From Bacteroides sp. (GTDB taxonomy: Bacteria > Bacteroidota > Bacteroidia > Bacteroidales > Muribaculaceae), in NCBI GenBank assembly GCA_014801595.1, contig JAAVDV010000043.1:1-28410 (forward strand): a stretch of DNA of 28,410 bases. The letters run 5' to 3'. The notes under the pieces are model-generated. The model was not told the origin of the DNA, searched no databases, and was given only the letters and a program-made list of their open reading frames with translations. Shown piece after piece: positions 1-7,297 of this stretch. The position numbers and the translations under genes were made by a program. Each line of letters starts with the position of its first letter. The first letter of the stretch is position 1.

Positions 1-270
1 AGCGGTGCAGAAGTGGATTTTCGCGACAATGGCGACTGGAAAGAAGTAAAGGCAGCCAAAGGTAAGGCAGTTCCTAAAGCCATCATACCCTCTGCCATCA
101 CTAAATATGTGTCCACAAACTATGCCGGTCAACGCATCGTAGAAATTTCACGTAAACGTGGTGGATACGAAGTTGAACTCTCCAACGGCACCGAACTCAA
201 ACTGACCGAAGACGCCAAACCCTTTACCGAAAATCGCGGAGGAAATCGCGGAGGACGCCCCCGCAAATAA
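1..270 (+). CDS. PepSY-like (DUF2874-type) periplasmic protein, 3' part
   Basis: The reading frame is open from the first base of the window, so the true start lies upstream. The visible 89 codons contain the pattern of PepSY-like domains in Bacteroidales: a repeated 'F-x-D-x-x-G-x-W' element (DFRDNGDW), then a helix (VPKAIIPSAITKYVSTNY) and a beta hairpin (IVEISRKRGGYEVELSNGTELKL). Such proteins are small, exported and of poorly known role, often near two-component systems or envelope genes. The C-terminus is a short Gly/Arg-rich basic tail (NRGGNRGGRPRK), which is unusual and could bind surface polymers or nucleic acid. A strong terminator follows 60 bases later, so this gene is not co-transcribed with the island to its right. 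Family assignment is from sequence pattern only. Confidence 0.7.
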   Translation, partial: SGAEVDFRDNGDWKEVKAAKGKAVPKAIIPSAITKYVSTNYAGQRIVEISRKRGGYEVELSNGTELKLTEDAKPFTENRGGNRGGRPRK

Positions 271-330
271 TGCAAGGATTATCGAATGACGAAGATATTC
301 CAATTATCAAATTCATAAATCAATCTACTA

Positions 331-372
331 AAAAAGCGAATAGGAGCCTTTCGAGTGTCCTATTCGCTTTTT
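331..372 (+). terminator. Rho-independent terminator after the PepSY-like gene
   Basis: A perfect 15-bp inverted repeat (331-345 with 358-372) encloses a 12-nt loop. The arms read AAAAAGCGAATAGGA and its exact complement, so the right arm ends in a run of five T. The symmetry (A-run left, T-run right) would let it end transcription from either side. Confidence 0.85.
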
Positions 373-646
373 ATGGAAGGATATAGTTCGTTATATGAGT
401 ATGTGCTGTTCTCCCTGATAATTTTTCTCTTGTGAAGATTGAGTCTCGGCAGGGGGCGTTTTTCCGTACGAAGTTATTCATTGGCGTTTGTCAACGCCGT
501 CACCGCCCAAATGTTTGTCTTTTATAACACGGAAAATTGAGAGCCAAGAAAAAGCTAAATCTTGAATATAATAATCCATCTTGTCTGAATAATTGGTCTA
601 ATCAAAAGAAATACAGCATAATATCATATATTAGACAGGAGAGGAA
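373..646. other. Gene-free stretch
   Basis: I see no coding sequence here. The only structure is a small hairpin, GGCGTT-TGTC-AACGCC, at 483-498. The left border of the low-GC accessory island probably falls in this interval, but no repeat or integrase site marks it. Confidence 0.5.
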
Positions 647-678
647 TTTGGATGGCTAAAATATTGTTCGTAACTTTG
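647..678 (+). promoter_or_regulatory. Bacteroidales-type promoter
   Basis: TTTG (647-650), a 20-nt spacer and TAACTTTG (671-678) match the Bacteroidetes sigma consensus TTTG-N19-21-TAnnTTTG. It points at the broken ATPase gene that begins at 717. A perfect short hairpin, TGTCAC-AA-GTGACA (691-704), lies between promoter and start codon and would be in the leader RNA. With the first gene broken, this promoter may now drive the downstream nuclease gene through the transposase remnant. Confidence 0.7.
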
Positions 679-716
679 CCTTTAGAAAACTGTCACAAGT
701 GACACAAATCTAAAGA

Positions 717-782
717 ATGAATAAGCAGATAAAACGAGATATATACCTTGACCGACTCATTCGACGGATACTGTTTCTTTGA
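717..782 (+). pseudogene. N-terminal remnant of a DUF4143-type ATPase gene
   Basis: A 21-codon frame begins MNKQIKRDIYLDRLIRR and then runs into unrelated codons and a stop. The start resembles the conserved N-terminus of AAA/DUF4143 proteins, in which an 'IKRDxYLxxLIxRK' segment precedes the Walker A motif. The Walker A and everything after it are missing. A good promoter sits directly upstream (647-678), as expected for a formerly intact gene. Loss of similarity after the two arginines (about base 768) just before an IS256-type transposase remnant suggests that insertion of that element broke the gene. The match is short, so the family call is tentative. Confidence 0.4.
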
Positions 783-879
783 GTGTGTCTGAAGGTAGAC
801 ACTAAAAAGGAGCAGCGAAATTTTGATCGATACGAACAAGTTTGTAATTTTAGGTGACCAAACTTAAAAATACAAACAA

Positions 880-1143
880 ATGGATTTGACAAAATTACAA
901 CTCTCCGAGTTAATATGCAAGCATGCAGCCAAAGGAAGTGGTCTTCATGACCTGCTGGAGATCATGATCGAGAGTATGATGGTCGCGGAACGCAGTGAGT
1001 TTCTGGCTAATACTCCGGATAATAAGGGGTATATGCACGCAAGTCAACGAGTGGCTGGAACGCGGTCTCGAATAAGACTATCCAGTAGTGTTCGTGGACT
1101 GCGTACACATCAAGATTCATCGCAGCAATTTGTGATAAAATAA
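880..1143 (+). pseudogene. Decayed IS256-family (mutator-type) transposase
   Basis: Codons 1-50 in the first frame (MDLTKLQLSELICKHAAKGS, then a GLHDLLEIMIESMMVAERSE stretch and NKG) match the N-terminus of IS256 transposases. The similarity then jumps into another frame: from base 1037 that frame reads QVNEWLERGLE, an in-frame TAA at 1073-1075, then DYPVVFVDCVHIKIHR up to a stop at 1133-1135. The second block is the IS256 catalytic segment with the first Asp of the DDE triad (the D of FVDC). So the gene has lost roughly 100 codons internally, is frameshifted, carries a nonsense codon and lacks its C-terminal half. The preceding stretch 783-879 holds a GTGTCT/AGACAC inverted pair (785-790, 797-802) and may contain the old left end. 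It cannot be active. Confidence 0.75.
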
Positions 1144-1150
1144 TAATCAA

Positions 1151-2194
1151 ATGGAAACATCTCTATCTAATATACAATCTGAAAATCAGTTGTTCAACGA
1201 TTTGAGACATCTGATTGAGGATGCGAGATCAAGAGTCGCATCTGTTGCAAATGCAGGTATTACTATGCTATATTGGCATATAGGTGAGCGTATTAATCGT
1301 GAAATCCTTGGTAATCAACGTGCTGAGTATGGCAAACAAATTGTCGCGACACTGGCGCGACAATTGAAACAGGAGTATGGCAAAGGGTATGAAGAGAAAA
1401 GTCTTCGTAGGATGATGCAATTTGCTAATCTTTTTCCTGACCCCAAGATTGTCGCGCCGCTGGCGACACAATTGTCATGGTCCCATTTTGTGGAGGTAAT
1501 CCCTCTGAAAGATGACATTCAAAGAGAGTTTTATCTGACAATGGCCGCAGAAGAGCGTTGGACGAAACGTGTGCTTCGTGCCAAGATTGACGGTATGTTA
1601 TTTGAACGCACTGCAATAAGCGACAAGCCTGAAGAATTGATTCGCGCTGAATTAGCAGCAATGCGGGATGAAAGAAAGATCTCACCTGATATGGTATTCA
1701 AGAGTCCTTATTTCCTTGAGTTTACCGGTTTGAAGGGCGGATATACTGAGGAAACGCTGGAGAATACTCTAATAAGCAATATTGAGCAATTTCTCCTTGA
1801 ACTTGGCGATGGCTTCACCTTCGTGGCGCGTCAGAAACGTATGATAATCGATGGGGAAGATTTCCATCTTGACCTGTTATTTTTCCATAGAAAACTTCAT
1901 AGGCTTATAGCGGTTGATCTTAAATTAGGAAGATTTAAGGCTCAGTATAAAGGCCAGATGGAGTTATATCTTCGTTGGCTTGAGCGTTACGAAATGCAGC
2001 CCGGAGAAGAAACGCCGTTAGGATTAATCCTATGTACGGAAGGAAGCCGGGAACAGATTGAATTGCTGCAGCTGGATGCCACAGGCATAAAAGTGGGACA
2101 ATATATGACGGAACTTCCTCCGAAAGATGTGCTCATACGTCAGTTACAGCGCACAATCACTTCATATGAACAAACTGAAGACTCAAAAGAGTAA
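1151..2194 (+). CDS. DUF1016/YhcG-type PDDEXK nuclease domain protein
   Basis: 347 aa, the usual length for the family. Residues about 15-170 form the helical DUF1016 N-terminal domain (GITMLYWHIGERINREI, then the LRRMMQFANLFPD and LSWSHFVEVIPLKD blocks). Residues about 180-330 form the YhcG C-terminal nuclease fold with the PD-(D/E)xK core: D241 in HLDLLFFH, D256 and K258 in AVDLKLG, with E212 a possible first acidic residue. Predicted action is DNA cleavage. The family is common in defence islands and beside type I restriction genes, but its biological role is not settled. The start ATG lies 7 nt after the frame of the transposase remnant, and no promoter of its own is evident. All core residues are present, so it should be intact although it sits among broken genes. 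It holds two internal palindromic repeats. Confidence 0.85.
   Translation: METSLSNIQSENQLFNDLRHLIEDARSRVASVANAGITMLYWHIGERINREILGNQRAEYGKQIVATLARQLKQEYGKGYEEKSLRRMMQFANLFPDPKIVAPLATQLSWSHFVEVIPLKDDIQREFYLTMAAEERWTKRVLRAKIDGMLFERTAISDKPEELIRAELAAMRDERKISPDMVFKSPYFLEFTGLKGGYTEETLENTLISNIEQFLLELGDGFTFVARQKRMIIDGEDFHLDLLFFHRKLHRLIAVDLKLGRFKAQYKGQMELYLRWLERYEMQPGEETPLGLILCTEGSREQIELLQLDATGIKVGQYMTELPPKDVLIRQLQRTITSYEQTEDSKE
1340..1474 (+). repeat. Two 27-bp palindrome-like repeats inside the nuclease gene
   Basis: Bases 1340-1366 and 1448-1474 are 27-bp copies that match at 23 positions. Copy 1 has 10-bp perfect arms, AATTGTCGCG (1339-1348) and CGCGACAATT (1356-1365), around a 7-nt centre. Copy 2 keeps the left arm but has a shifted right arm. 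They encode IVATLARQL and IVAPLATQL, two equivalent-looking segments of the helical domain 36 codons apart. Confidence 0.7.
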
Positions 2195-2587
2195 ATAAGA
2201 AATACATAATACAAACTGGGAAGGTTATATTCGCGGAATGGCCAGTCCGGTGAAGTCGAAGCCGCCCCCTAAGGAACGGCTTCAGCATTCAACTGTCTCC
2301 AGTCTTGACGCAACCGGGTTACCGGCGGATTGTGGGGGATACTCCTCGGAAAGCCCGTTTCCTCGTCCGGCTACAGTCCAAAATCACAAAATTTTTTCCG
2401 TATGACGGAATATTGAGAAATAAGTATTAAATTTGCATTGTCATCTGAGGTCTACAGGCTTGAGTGAACTCGCCTCAGACACACTCAGTGAAACACTACC
2501 AAAACAAACACCGGCATCCGGTCTTTGAGTATCATTCCTCACACAAAAACATCCAACCTCCCTTTAGTCAGCACTCTGCGCACAAAA
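2195..2587. other. Gene-free stretch with a GC-rich structured patch
   Basis: No convincing coding sequence. About 2235-2385 is GC-rich against AT-rich flanks and contains inverted repeats: GAAGCCG (2258-2264) with CGGCTTC (2277-2283), and GGAAA with TTTCC around 2358-2372. Further on, ACCGG-CAT-CCGGT (2510-2522) is extended by CAAA and TTTG. A TAAATTTG element at 2428-2435 resembles a -7 box but lacks a good partner. It may be a small RNA or the scar of a lost mobile element. I recognise no RNA family. Confidence 0.4.
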
Positions 2588-2635
2588 TTTCCGACTGATT
2601 TATACCTGTAATCTCGGAAAAATTTACTACTTTTG
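2588..2635 (+). promoter_or_regulatory. Probable promoter of the WYL gene with an inverted repeat
   Basis: TACTTTTG (2628-2635) fits the Bacteroidales -7 element. Just upstream, TTTCCGA (2588-2594) and TCGGAAA (2614-2620) form 7-bp inverted arms spaced to cover the -33 region, a possible operator. It differs from the palindrome at 3779 and 7247, so if the WYL protein regulates itself it does so through another site, or another protein binds here. Confidence 0.45.
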
Positions 2636-2782
2636 CAATTAAGTAACGCCTTTCTGATAATGACCAATCAGTAAACAAAGAAAGACATACGGCGAGAGCC
2701 GAAAACTTTGGGAACATCCTTGTAGTCGTTACAGGCTTTGGTCGGCCTTCAGATGCTACACGGGTGTTTCTTTTTTTTCAAG

Positions 2783-3793
2783 ATGGCGCAAACGAAGAAT
2801 GCACTCATACGGCAGCGAGTCATTGACAGATGTCTCCGGAGTCCGAAGCAGTACTCTATCATAGATATGATGGAGAAGTGTAACGTTGCGCTTGATGATT
2901 CCGGATATAAACCTGTAACTTCCAAGAATACCATTTTAGAGGACCTTCGAGGTATCGAGAGTAACTTTCCGGAAGCACGCATTGTCCAAAGAAAATCGGG
3001 ACGGCATCTATTCTACGAATACGAGGATAAGAACTTCTCTATCTATAATATACCTTTAGATGACGATGGTATGGCTAAGTTGGCTCAGACAATTTTCATC
3101 CTATCAAAGTTTGAAGGTATGCCTAATTTTGAGTGGATTGATGAAATGATTGATCATTTCAAGTCCACACTCAATATACCTACCACAAAAGACTCTGTTG
3201 TTGGTTTTGATGATAATATATACCTCAAAAATCGAAATCACTTTTCACGGTTATTCAGTGCGATAATTGCCGAGCAGTCATTGATTATCACTTATCGGCC
3301 ATTTGGGAAAGAACCAATCGTATATGATTTCCATCCCTATTATCTTAAACAGTACAACAAGAGATGGTTTCTTTTTGGATGTGTTGATGGAAAAAGTAAC
3401 CTGTCAAATTTCCCTTTGGATCGTATAGAAGATATTGCAAACAGCACAGTTTCCTATCTTCCAAACACAAGGTTTGACTTCAATGACCTCTTTGAAGATG
3501 TCATTGGAGTGTCGAATCTTTTTGAAGAGGCAGAAGTCATAAACTTTTCCGTCTCCTCCCAATCCTTAGATTATATTCAAACAAAACCGATATTACCAAA
3601 CCAAAAGCTTATAGAGAAACGAGAGAACGAAACGATATTTGAGATTAAGACAATTATAAACAGAGAACTAATACAGTTGTTCCTATCATATGGATCTGCT
3701 CTCACAGTCTTGAAACCGCAAAGGCTCGTCGAAATGATTTCAATGGAGGTGAGCAAAACTTTGAAGAATTATCAATCCGTTCAGATAAACTGA
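2783..3793 (+). CDS. WYL-domain transcriptional regulator
   Basis: 336 aa from the ATG at 2783 (MAQTKNALIRQRVIDRCL). The frame is open upstream to 2738, but that extra part is a Phe-run from a poly-T tract and is unlikely to be coding. Residues 1-65 are a winged helix-turn-helix. About 155-225 is the WYL domain (SRLFSAIIAEQSLIITYRPF, a WFLFG strand where the family has WYL, and PLDRIEDI). About 255-335 is a WCX-like C-terminal extension. Known WYL regulators of this layout (BrxR, CapW) repress phage-defence operons and are relieved by a ligand, probably nucleic acid or nucleotide. Here it sits at the head of the defence cluster. Its stop codon lies inside the palindrome that forms the promoter of the next operon, so it is well placed to repress that promoter and the matching one at 7247. 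Confidence 0.85.
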   Translation: MAQTKNALIRQRVIDRCLRSPKQYSIIDMMEKCNVALDDSGYKPVTSKNTILEDLRGIESNFPEARIVQRKSGRHLFYEYEDKNFSIYNIPLDDDGMAKLAQTIFILSKFEGMPNFEWIDEMIDHFKSTLNIPTTKDSVVGFDDNIYLKNRNHFSRLFSAIIAEQSLIITYRPFGKEPIVYDFHPYYLKQYNKRWFLFGCVDGKSNLSNFPLDRIEDIANSTVSYLPNTRFDFNDLFEDVIGVSNLFEEAEVINFSVSSQSLDYIQTKPILPNQKLIEKRENETIFEIKTIINRELIQLFLSYGSALTVLKPQRLVEMISMEVSKTLKNYQSVQIN

Positions 3794-3813
3794 ACACATA
3801 GTGCGTAATTTTG
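3779..3813 (+). promoter_or_regulatory. Operator-promoter, copy 1 (kinase/regulator operon)
   Basis: GTTCAG-ATAAA-CTGAAC (3779-3795) is a perfect 6-bp-arm palindrome. Ten bases later comes TAATTTTG (3806-3813), a -7 element. The palindrome covers the place of the -33 box, so a bound protein would block the polymerase. It overlaps the last codons and stop of the WYL gene. The 35-bp unit matches 7247-7281 at 30 positions with identical spacing. Confidence 0.8.
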
Positions 3814-3850
3814 CATCGTAAATAGTTTTTCACCTTTTAATTTTTGAGAT

Positions 3851-6349
3851 ATGGAGACATCTTCCTTCGCAGCAGCAGTTAAGAACGCATCTGAACTTTT
3901 CTTCGGACACAATCCCAAGTATCCGTTGTGGATTTTGCTTGCCCTTTATCTTAGAAAGGAAGGTAAGCTTCACATAAAGGAGAACTATATACCGGATGAT
4001 TCCATAGATAACCTGATATGGGATTGGGAGAAGGGTGCAGACTTGGGGTATGCTTCTATAACGTTTTCTGATGATACCTTGGAAAAATGGGAAAGAGATG
4101 GTATTAAGAATATCTGTATTGTAGGAGACATTGCCGGTGACGAGAAATTGGCTTTCGTCGTAAGTGTCTTAAAACAGGAAACTGTATCCGATCATAGGGG
4201 CTCAGCTCTGTTTGCTCCCCAATGGGAACCTAGCTTCCTCTTAGAGGTTGCGCGTATACTATTGGATACGGACGATTCAGAGATAGAAACACTATCCGGG
4301 TGTTTGAGACTCGGAGAAATTTTTGATGAATTGCTGATTCGGATATTTGCTACAAGTCGTTTTAAGGGTGAATTCATGCAGCCTACTGGTCTTTCTCGTT
4401 TGGTGACTACAATTGTTCATAAACTAGGAAATACTTGGAAGGTGTATAACCCCTGCTGCGGCGTTGGAACTTATATCATATCGGATGCTCCATTTGTGGA
4501 CTATGTTGGAGAGGAAAAAAGCGAGGTAATCTACAGTATTGCACTTTTACGCACCCTGTGCTATGGATACGATTATTGTACCCAATTGGTTTTGGGAGAC
4601 TCAATGAGATCTAAAATCAACGACTTTAGCGTGATGGTTTCGACTCCACCTTTTGAATCATTTAGAAACAGAGAAGCGAACCTCTTGACAACGTTAATTA
4701 CTAAATGTCTTGATTTGGATAAGCCGGGTGTTTTCGTAGTACCTGCCGGATTTTGTTTCTCATCGTCCTATGGAAACCTACGAGAAAGATTGATAGCATC
4801 AGATTCATTACAAGGAGTCATAATGCTTCCTTCCGGTATATTTGCGCCTTATACCGGAATACAGACCGCTATCATAGTAATCGATCCTCGTATTGATCAT
4901 AAATCCGAGAACATTCGATTTTTAGATGCAACTTCTTTTATAGATGAAAAGAGTAATGAGCTTCGCGAGGAGCAGATTGCTGAGGCATGGGATGGGGACT
5001 CTGACTTCAAGGTCTCGGTTCAGAAATATGATGTAATCAAACGAGATTATAATTTTACTCCAGCGATCTACCTAGAATTGAACATAGAAGTTCCAGATGG
5101 TGCTCGACTGATGTCTCTTGAAGAAGTTGGTACTTTCATCAAAGAGTATGTTAAAAATCCGGAGGAAATTGTGCGTTGGGCTACATTGGCTTCTTTCAAT
5201 AATGCCAACCTATTAAAGACATATCCTACAGTAGAGATTGCGCCGGGGAAAGCTATGCCCAATAGCTTAGTGATAAATAAGGACTGTGTTCTAATAAGCG
5301 CAGCTGGTGGTCGTGGTATCTCCCTCCATATAGATGAGAATGGCCCGATTTATACGCACCGTAATAATGTTGCATTAATCCCTAATACAGATATTATTCT
5401 TCCTCAATATCTGATTTTGGAGCTTACTAAGCCTTATGTGTCGCGCAGGATAAAAAGTATGAGAGCATCCTCATTTATGAAGGACGCTGGACAGTTGAAG
5501 ATTGTAGTACCCTCCATTGAAGTACAGAAGGAGGTAATCTCTCAATACCAGACAACTTTATTAAGTCGAATGGGTGTGGAGATGTCTCTTATTAAAACTC
5601 GTCGGGAAGAGGAATCTCGTCGAGAATTAGAGTCACGTAAACATAGGATAGGTCAAATCCTAGGTAATGCTGTTCCTACATTTGACAGTCTTTATGCATT
5701 CGTTGAAAATGCCACACAACCTTTCGATCGTGATACGGAGGTTGACGCTCTTTTCCATTCAACCCTTTATGAAGAGATGACTTCTATCAAAAGAGACCTA
5801 AAGAAAGCTACTGAGCTTCTTAAAGTTCTTACCCAGGAAGTCGATTATTCAAAGGAAGAAGAGATTGATTTCTGCGACTTCGTAGCTATTAATGCTAAAG
5901 AGTTGGCTCCTAACAAGACGAATGTCTTTTGGTTTGGAGAGTTGAAGGAAAACGAGAGGCCGGTTATTCTATTCTCTGAACAGGACTTAAAGGTCATTTT
6001 CGAGAATATATTTACCAATGCAAAGAAATATGGTTTTACCGATGAAAATCGAAAAGACTATTTCATTTTAGTCAATTTTCGTTGTGTGGATATTGATAAT
6101 CAATCGTTTTTAAGAATATTGGTATCTAACAATGGTTCTCCATTACCTCCAGGTATGAACCCTGAGCGTGTTTTTGAGTGGGGAAAAGGGAATGGTCACG
6201 GTATAGGTGGTTGGCAGATCCGAAATATTGTCGAGCATTTTGGTGGAAGGGTGACCTTAGAAGAGCTACCTCAAAATCCGGAAGGCCATACCCTGAGATA
6301 TGTAATATTAATCCCTCTAATTGAATCTACTTATGAGTGGTCAGCATAA
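3851..6349 (+). CDS. HsdM-like methylase / HsdS-like / histidine kinase fusion
   Basis: 832 aa in three parts. Residues about 150-400 resemble the N6-adenine methylase fold of type I HsdM: GEFMQPTGLSRLV (173-185) in place of GEFYTP, SAM motif I as NPCCGVGTY (200-208), and motif IV as STPPF (264-268) where HsdM has NPPF. Residues about 455-575 look like a half HsdS recognition domain (PNSLVINKDCVLISAAGGRG ... LKIVVPSIEVQKEVISQYQ). A charged coiled coil (575-600) leads into a dimerisation helix with H598 (KHRIGQIL), a second helix (640-662), and a HATPase_c domain: N box FENIFTNAKKYGF (717-729), G1 box SNNGSPLPP, G2 box GHGIGGW (782-788). So it combines DNA recognition with a likely autophosphorylating kinase. 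No membrane segment is seen, so it is cytosolic. The altered motif IV Asn and motif I Asp suggest weak or no methylation. Next to type I genes, it is probably a DNA-state sensor; this role is inference. Confidence 0.8.
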   Translation: METSSFAAAVKNASELFFGHNPKYPLWILLALYLRKEGKLHIKENYIPDDSIDNLIWDWEKGADLGYASITFSDDTLEKWERDGIKNICIVGDIAGDEKLAFVVSVLKQETVSDHRGSALFAPQWEPSFLLEVARILLDTDDSEIETLSGCLRLGEIFDELLIRIFATSRFKGEFMQPTGLSRLVTTIVHKLGNTWKVYNPCCGVGTYIISDAPFVDYVGEEKSEVIYSIALLRTLCYGYDYCTQLVLGDSMRSKINDFSVMVSTPPFESFRNREANLLTTLITKCLDLDKPGVFVVPAGFCFSSSYGNLRERLIASDSLQGVIMLPSGIFAPYTGIQTAIIVIDPRIDHKSENIRFLDATSFIDEKSNELREEQIAEAWDGDSDFKVSVQKYDVIKRDYNFTPAIYLELNIEVPDGARLMSLEEVGTFIKEYVKNPEEIVRWATLASFNNANLLKTYPTVEIAPGKAMPNSLVINKDCVLISAAGGRGISLHIDENGPIYTHRNNVALIPNTDIILPQYLILELTKPYVSRRIKSMRASSFMKDAGQLKIVVPSIEVQKEVISQYQTTLLSRMGVEMSLIKTRREEESRRELESRKHRIGQILGNAVPTFDSLYAFVENATQPFDRDTEVDALFHSTLYEEMTSIKRDLKKATELLKVLTQEVDYSKEEEIDFCDFVAINAKELAPNKTNVFWFGELKENERPVILFSEQDLKVIFENIFTNAKKYGFTDENRKDYFILVNFRCVDIDNQSFLRILVSNNGSPLPPGMNPERVFEWGKGNGHGIGGWQIRNIVEHFGGRVTLEELPQNPEGHTLRYVILIPLIESTYEWSA

Positions 6350-7238
6350 AATAAAAGTTCTATGGATAGATGATGAACCCCAAAAGGGATTTATGACGTA
6401 TGCCTTTAATCAAAAGGATATACTGTTAGAAGTCGCCACAACTGTAGACGAAGGATTAGCAATGCTTCAGGATCGAGATAAGTGTTATGAGGCAATAATC
6501 CTTGATGCAAATTGTGTAATCAGACCTGGCGATGCTCCGATTTTAGATGCACTTACCTACGCCATAGTCAACCTTTACCGACTCAGAGTTGATATTCCTT
6601 GGTTCGTGTATACAGCTGGAGGTGAACGTTGGAAAGAGATTTTACCAATTCTAATACCGAAGGACACCCCGTGGCTGAAACGTCAATATTATGATAAGCC
6701 AGCCGATCAGGAACAAATACTTGATGATATTAGGGAGACTGTGGCTCTATTCCAGACCACCCAAATAAAGCAAAAATATCCGGAGGTGTTTGGAATCTAT
6801 GAAGGCAAGGATTTGGTAGAACTACTTATAGACATGCACAACGATGACTCGTTTGCTCGGGATAACAATGTTCCAAACAGGATTCGTCAAGTGATGGACT
6901 TTATATGTGCCTATATGTCAAAGATAGGACTTGTCCCTTTCGATTTTATCCCGGCAAAGATCACAGAGCATAGCAGATTTGTAGGCAAGAAAGAAATGGG
7001 TGAGCTGATACCCTTACATATTCAACGACTAATGTTCTTTCTCGTTGATTATAGCAATAGCGGCAGTCATCGTTTCTTGCCCATAACTGAACTTATCCAT
7101 TCCGGTGACGCGCCATTCCTTAATAGAACAGCAGTTCATGCTCTGCTTAATATTCTGCAATGGTTAGGTTCCCTGCCGCTCCCAGATAGCGACGAAATGG
7201 ATTTAATGGTTGCGAAAGTAGCGATGATTTCAAGATAA
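6333..7238 (+). CDS. Response regulator: receiver domain plus unknown helical domain
   Basis: 301 aa from the ATG at 6333. A TTG at 6321 in frame is less likely. The start overlaps the end of the kinase gene by 17 nt, so translation is probably coupled and the two proteins made together. Residues 1-140 are a receiver domain with every conserved residue: D13-D14 (VLWIDDEP), phospho-acceptor D58 (AIILDAN), T94 (FVYTAGG) and K122 (YYDKPAD). Residues about 145-301 are mostly helical and match no output domain I know; no helix-turn-helix is evident. It should receive phosphate from the preceding kinase. The lack of a recognisable DNA-binding domain suggests an output by protein contact or an unrecognised effector rather than ordinary transcription control. 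The gene is followed after a few bases by the second copy of the operator. Confidence 0.8.
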   Translation: MSGQHKIKVLWIDDEPQKGFMTYAFNQKDILLEVATTVDEGLAMLQDRDKCYEAIILDANCVIRPGDAPILDALTYAIVNLYRLRVDIPWFVYTAGGERWKEILPILIPKDTPWLKRQYYDKPADQEQILDDIRETVALFQTTQIKQKYPEVFGIYEGKDLVELLIDMHNDDSFARDNNVPNRIRQVMDFICAYMSKIGLVPFDFIPAKITEHSRFVGKKEMGELIPLHIQRLMFFLVDYSNSGSHRFLPITELIHSGDAPFLNRTAVHALLNILQWLGSLPLPDSDEMDLMVAKVAMISR

Positions 7239-7246
7239 TTGAAAAT

Positions 7247-7281
7247 GTTCAGATAAATTGAACACATAAGTAGTAATTTTG
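7247..7281 (+). promoter_or_regulatory. Operator-promoter, copy 2 (hsd operon)
   Basis: GTTCAG-ATAAA-TTGAAC (7247-7263), a palindrome with one G-T type mismatch, is followed after 10 nt by TAATTTTG (7274-7281). The shared ACACATA between the two elements is also identical to copy 1. Transcription would begin just before the hsdM start at 7298, giving a very short leader. Confidence 0.8.
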
Positions 7282-7297
7282 CAGAAAAGAAATACAT

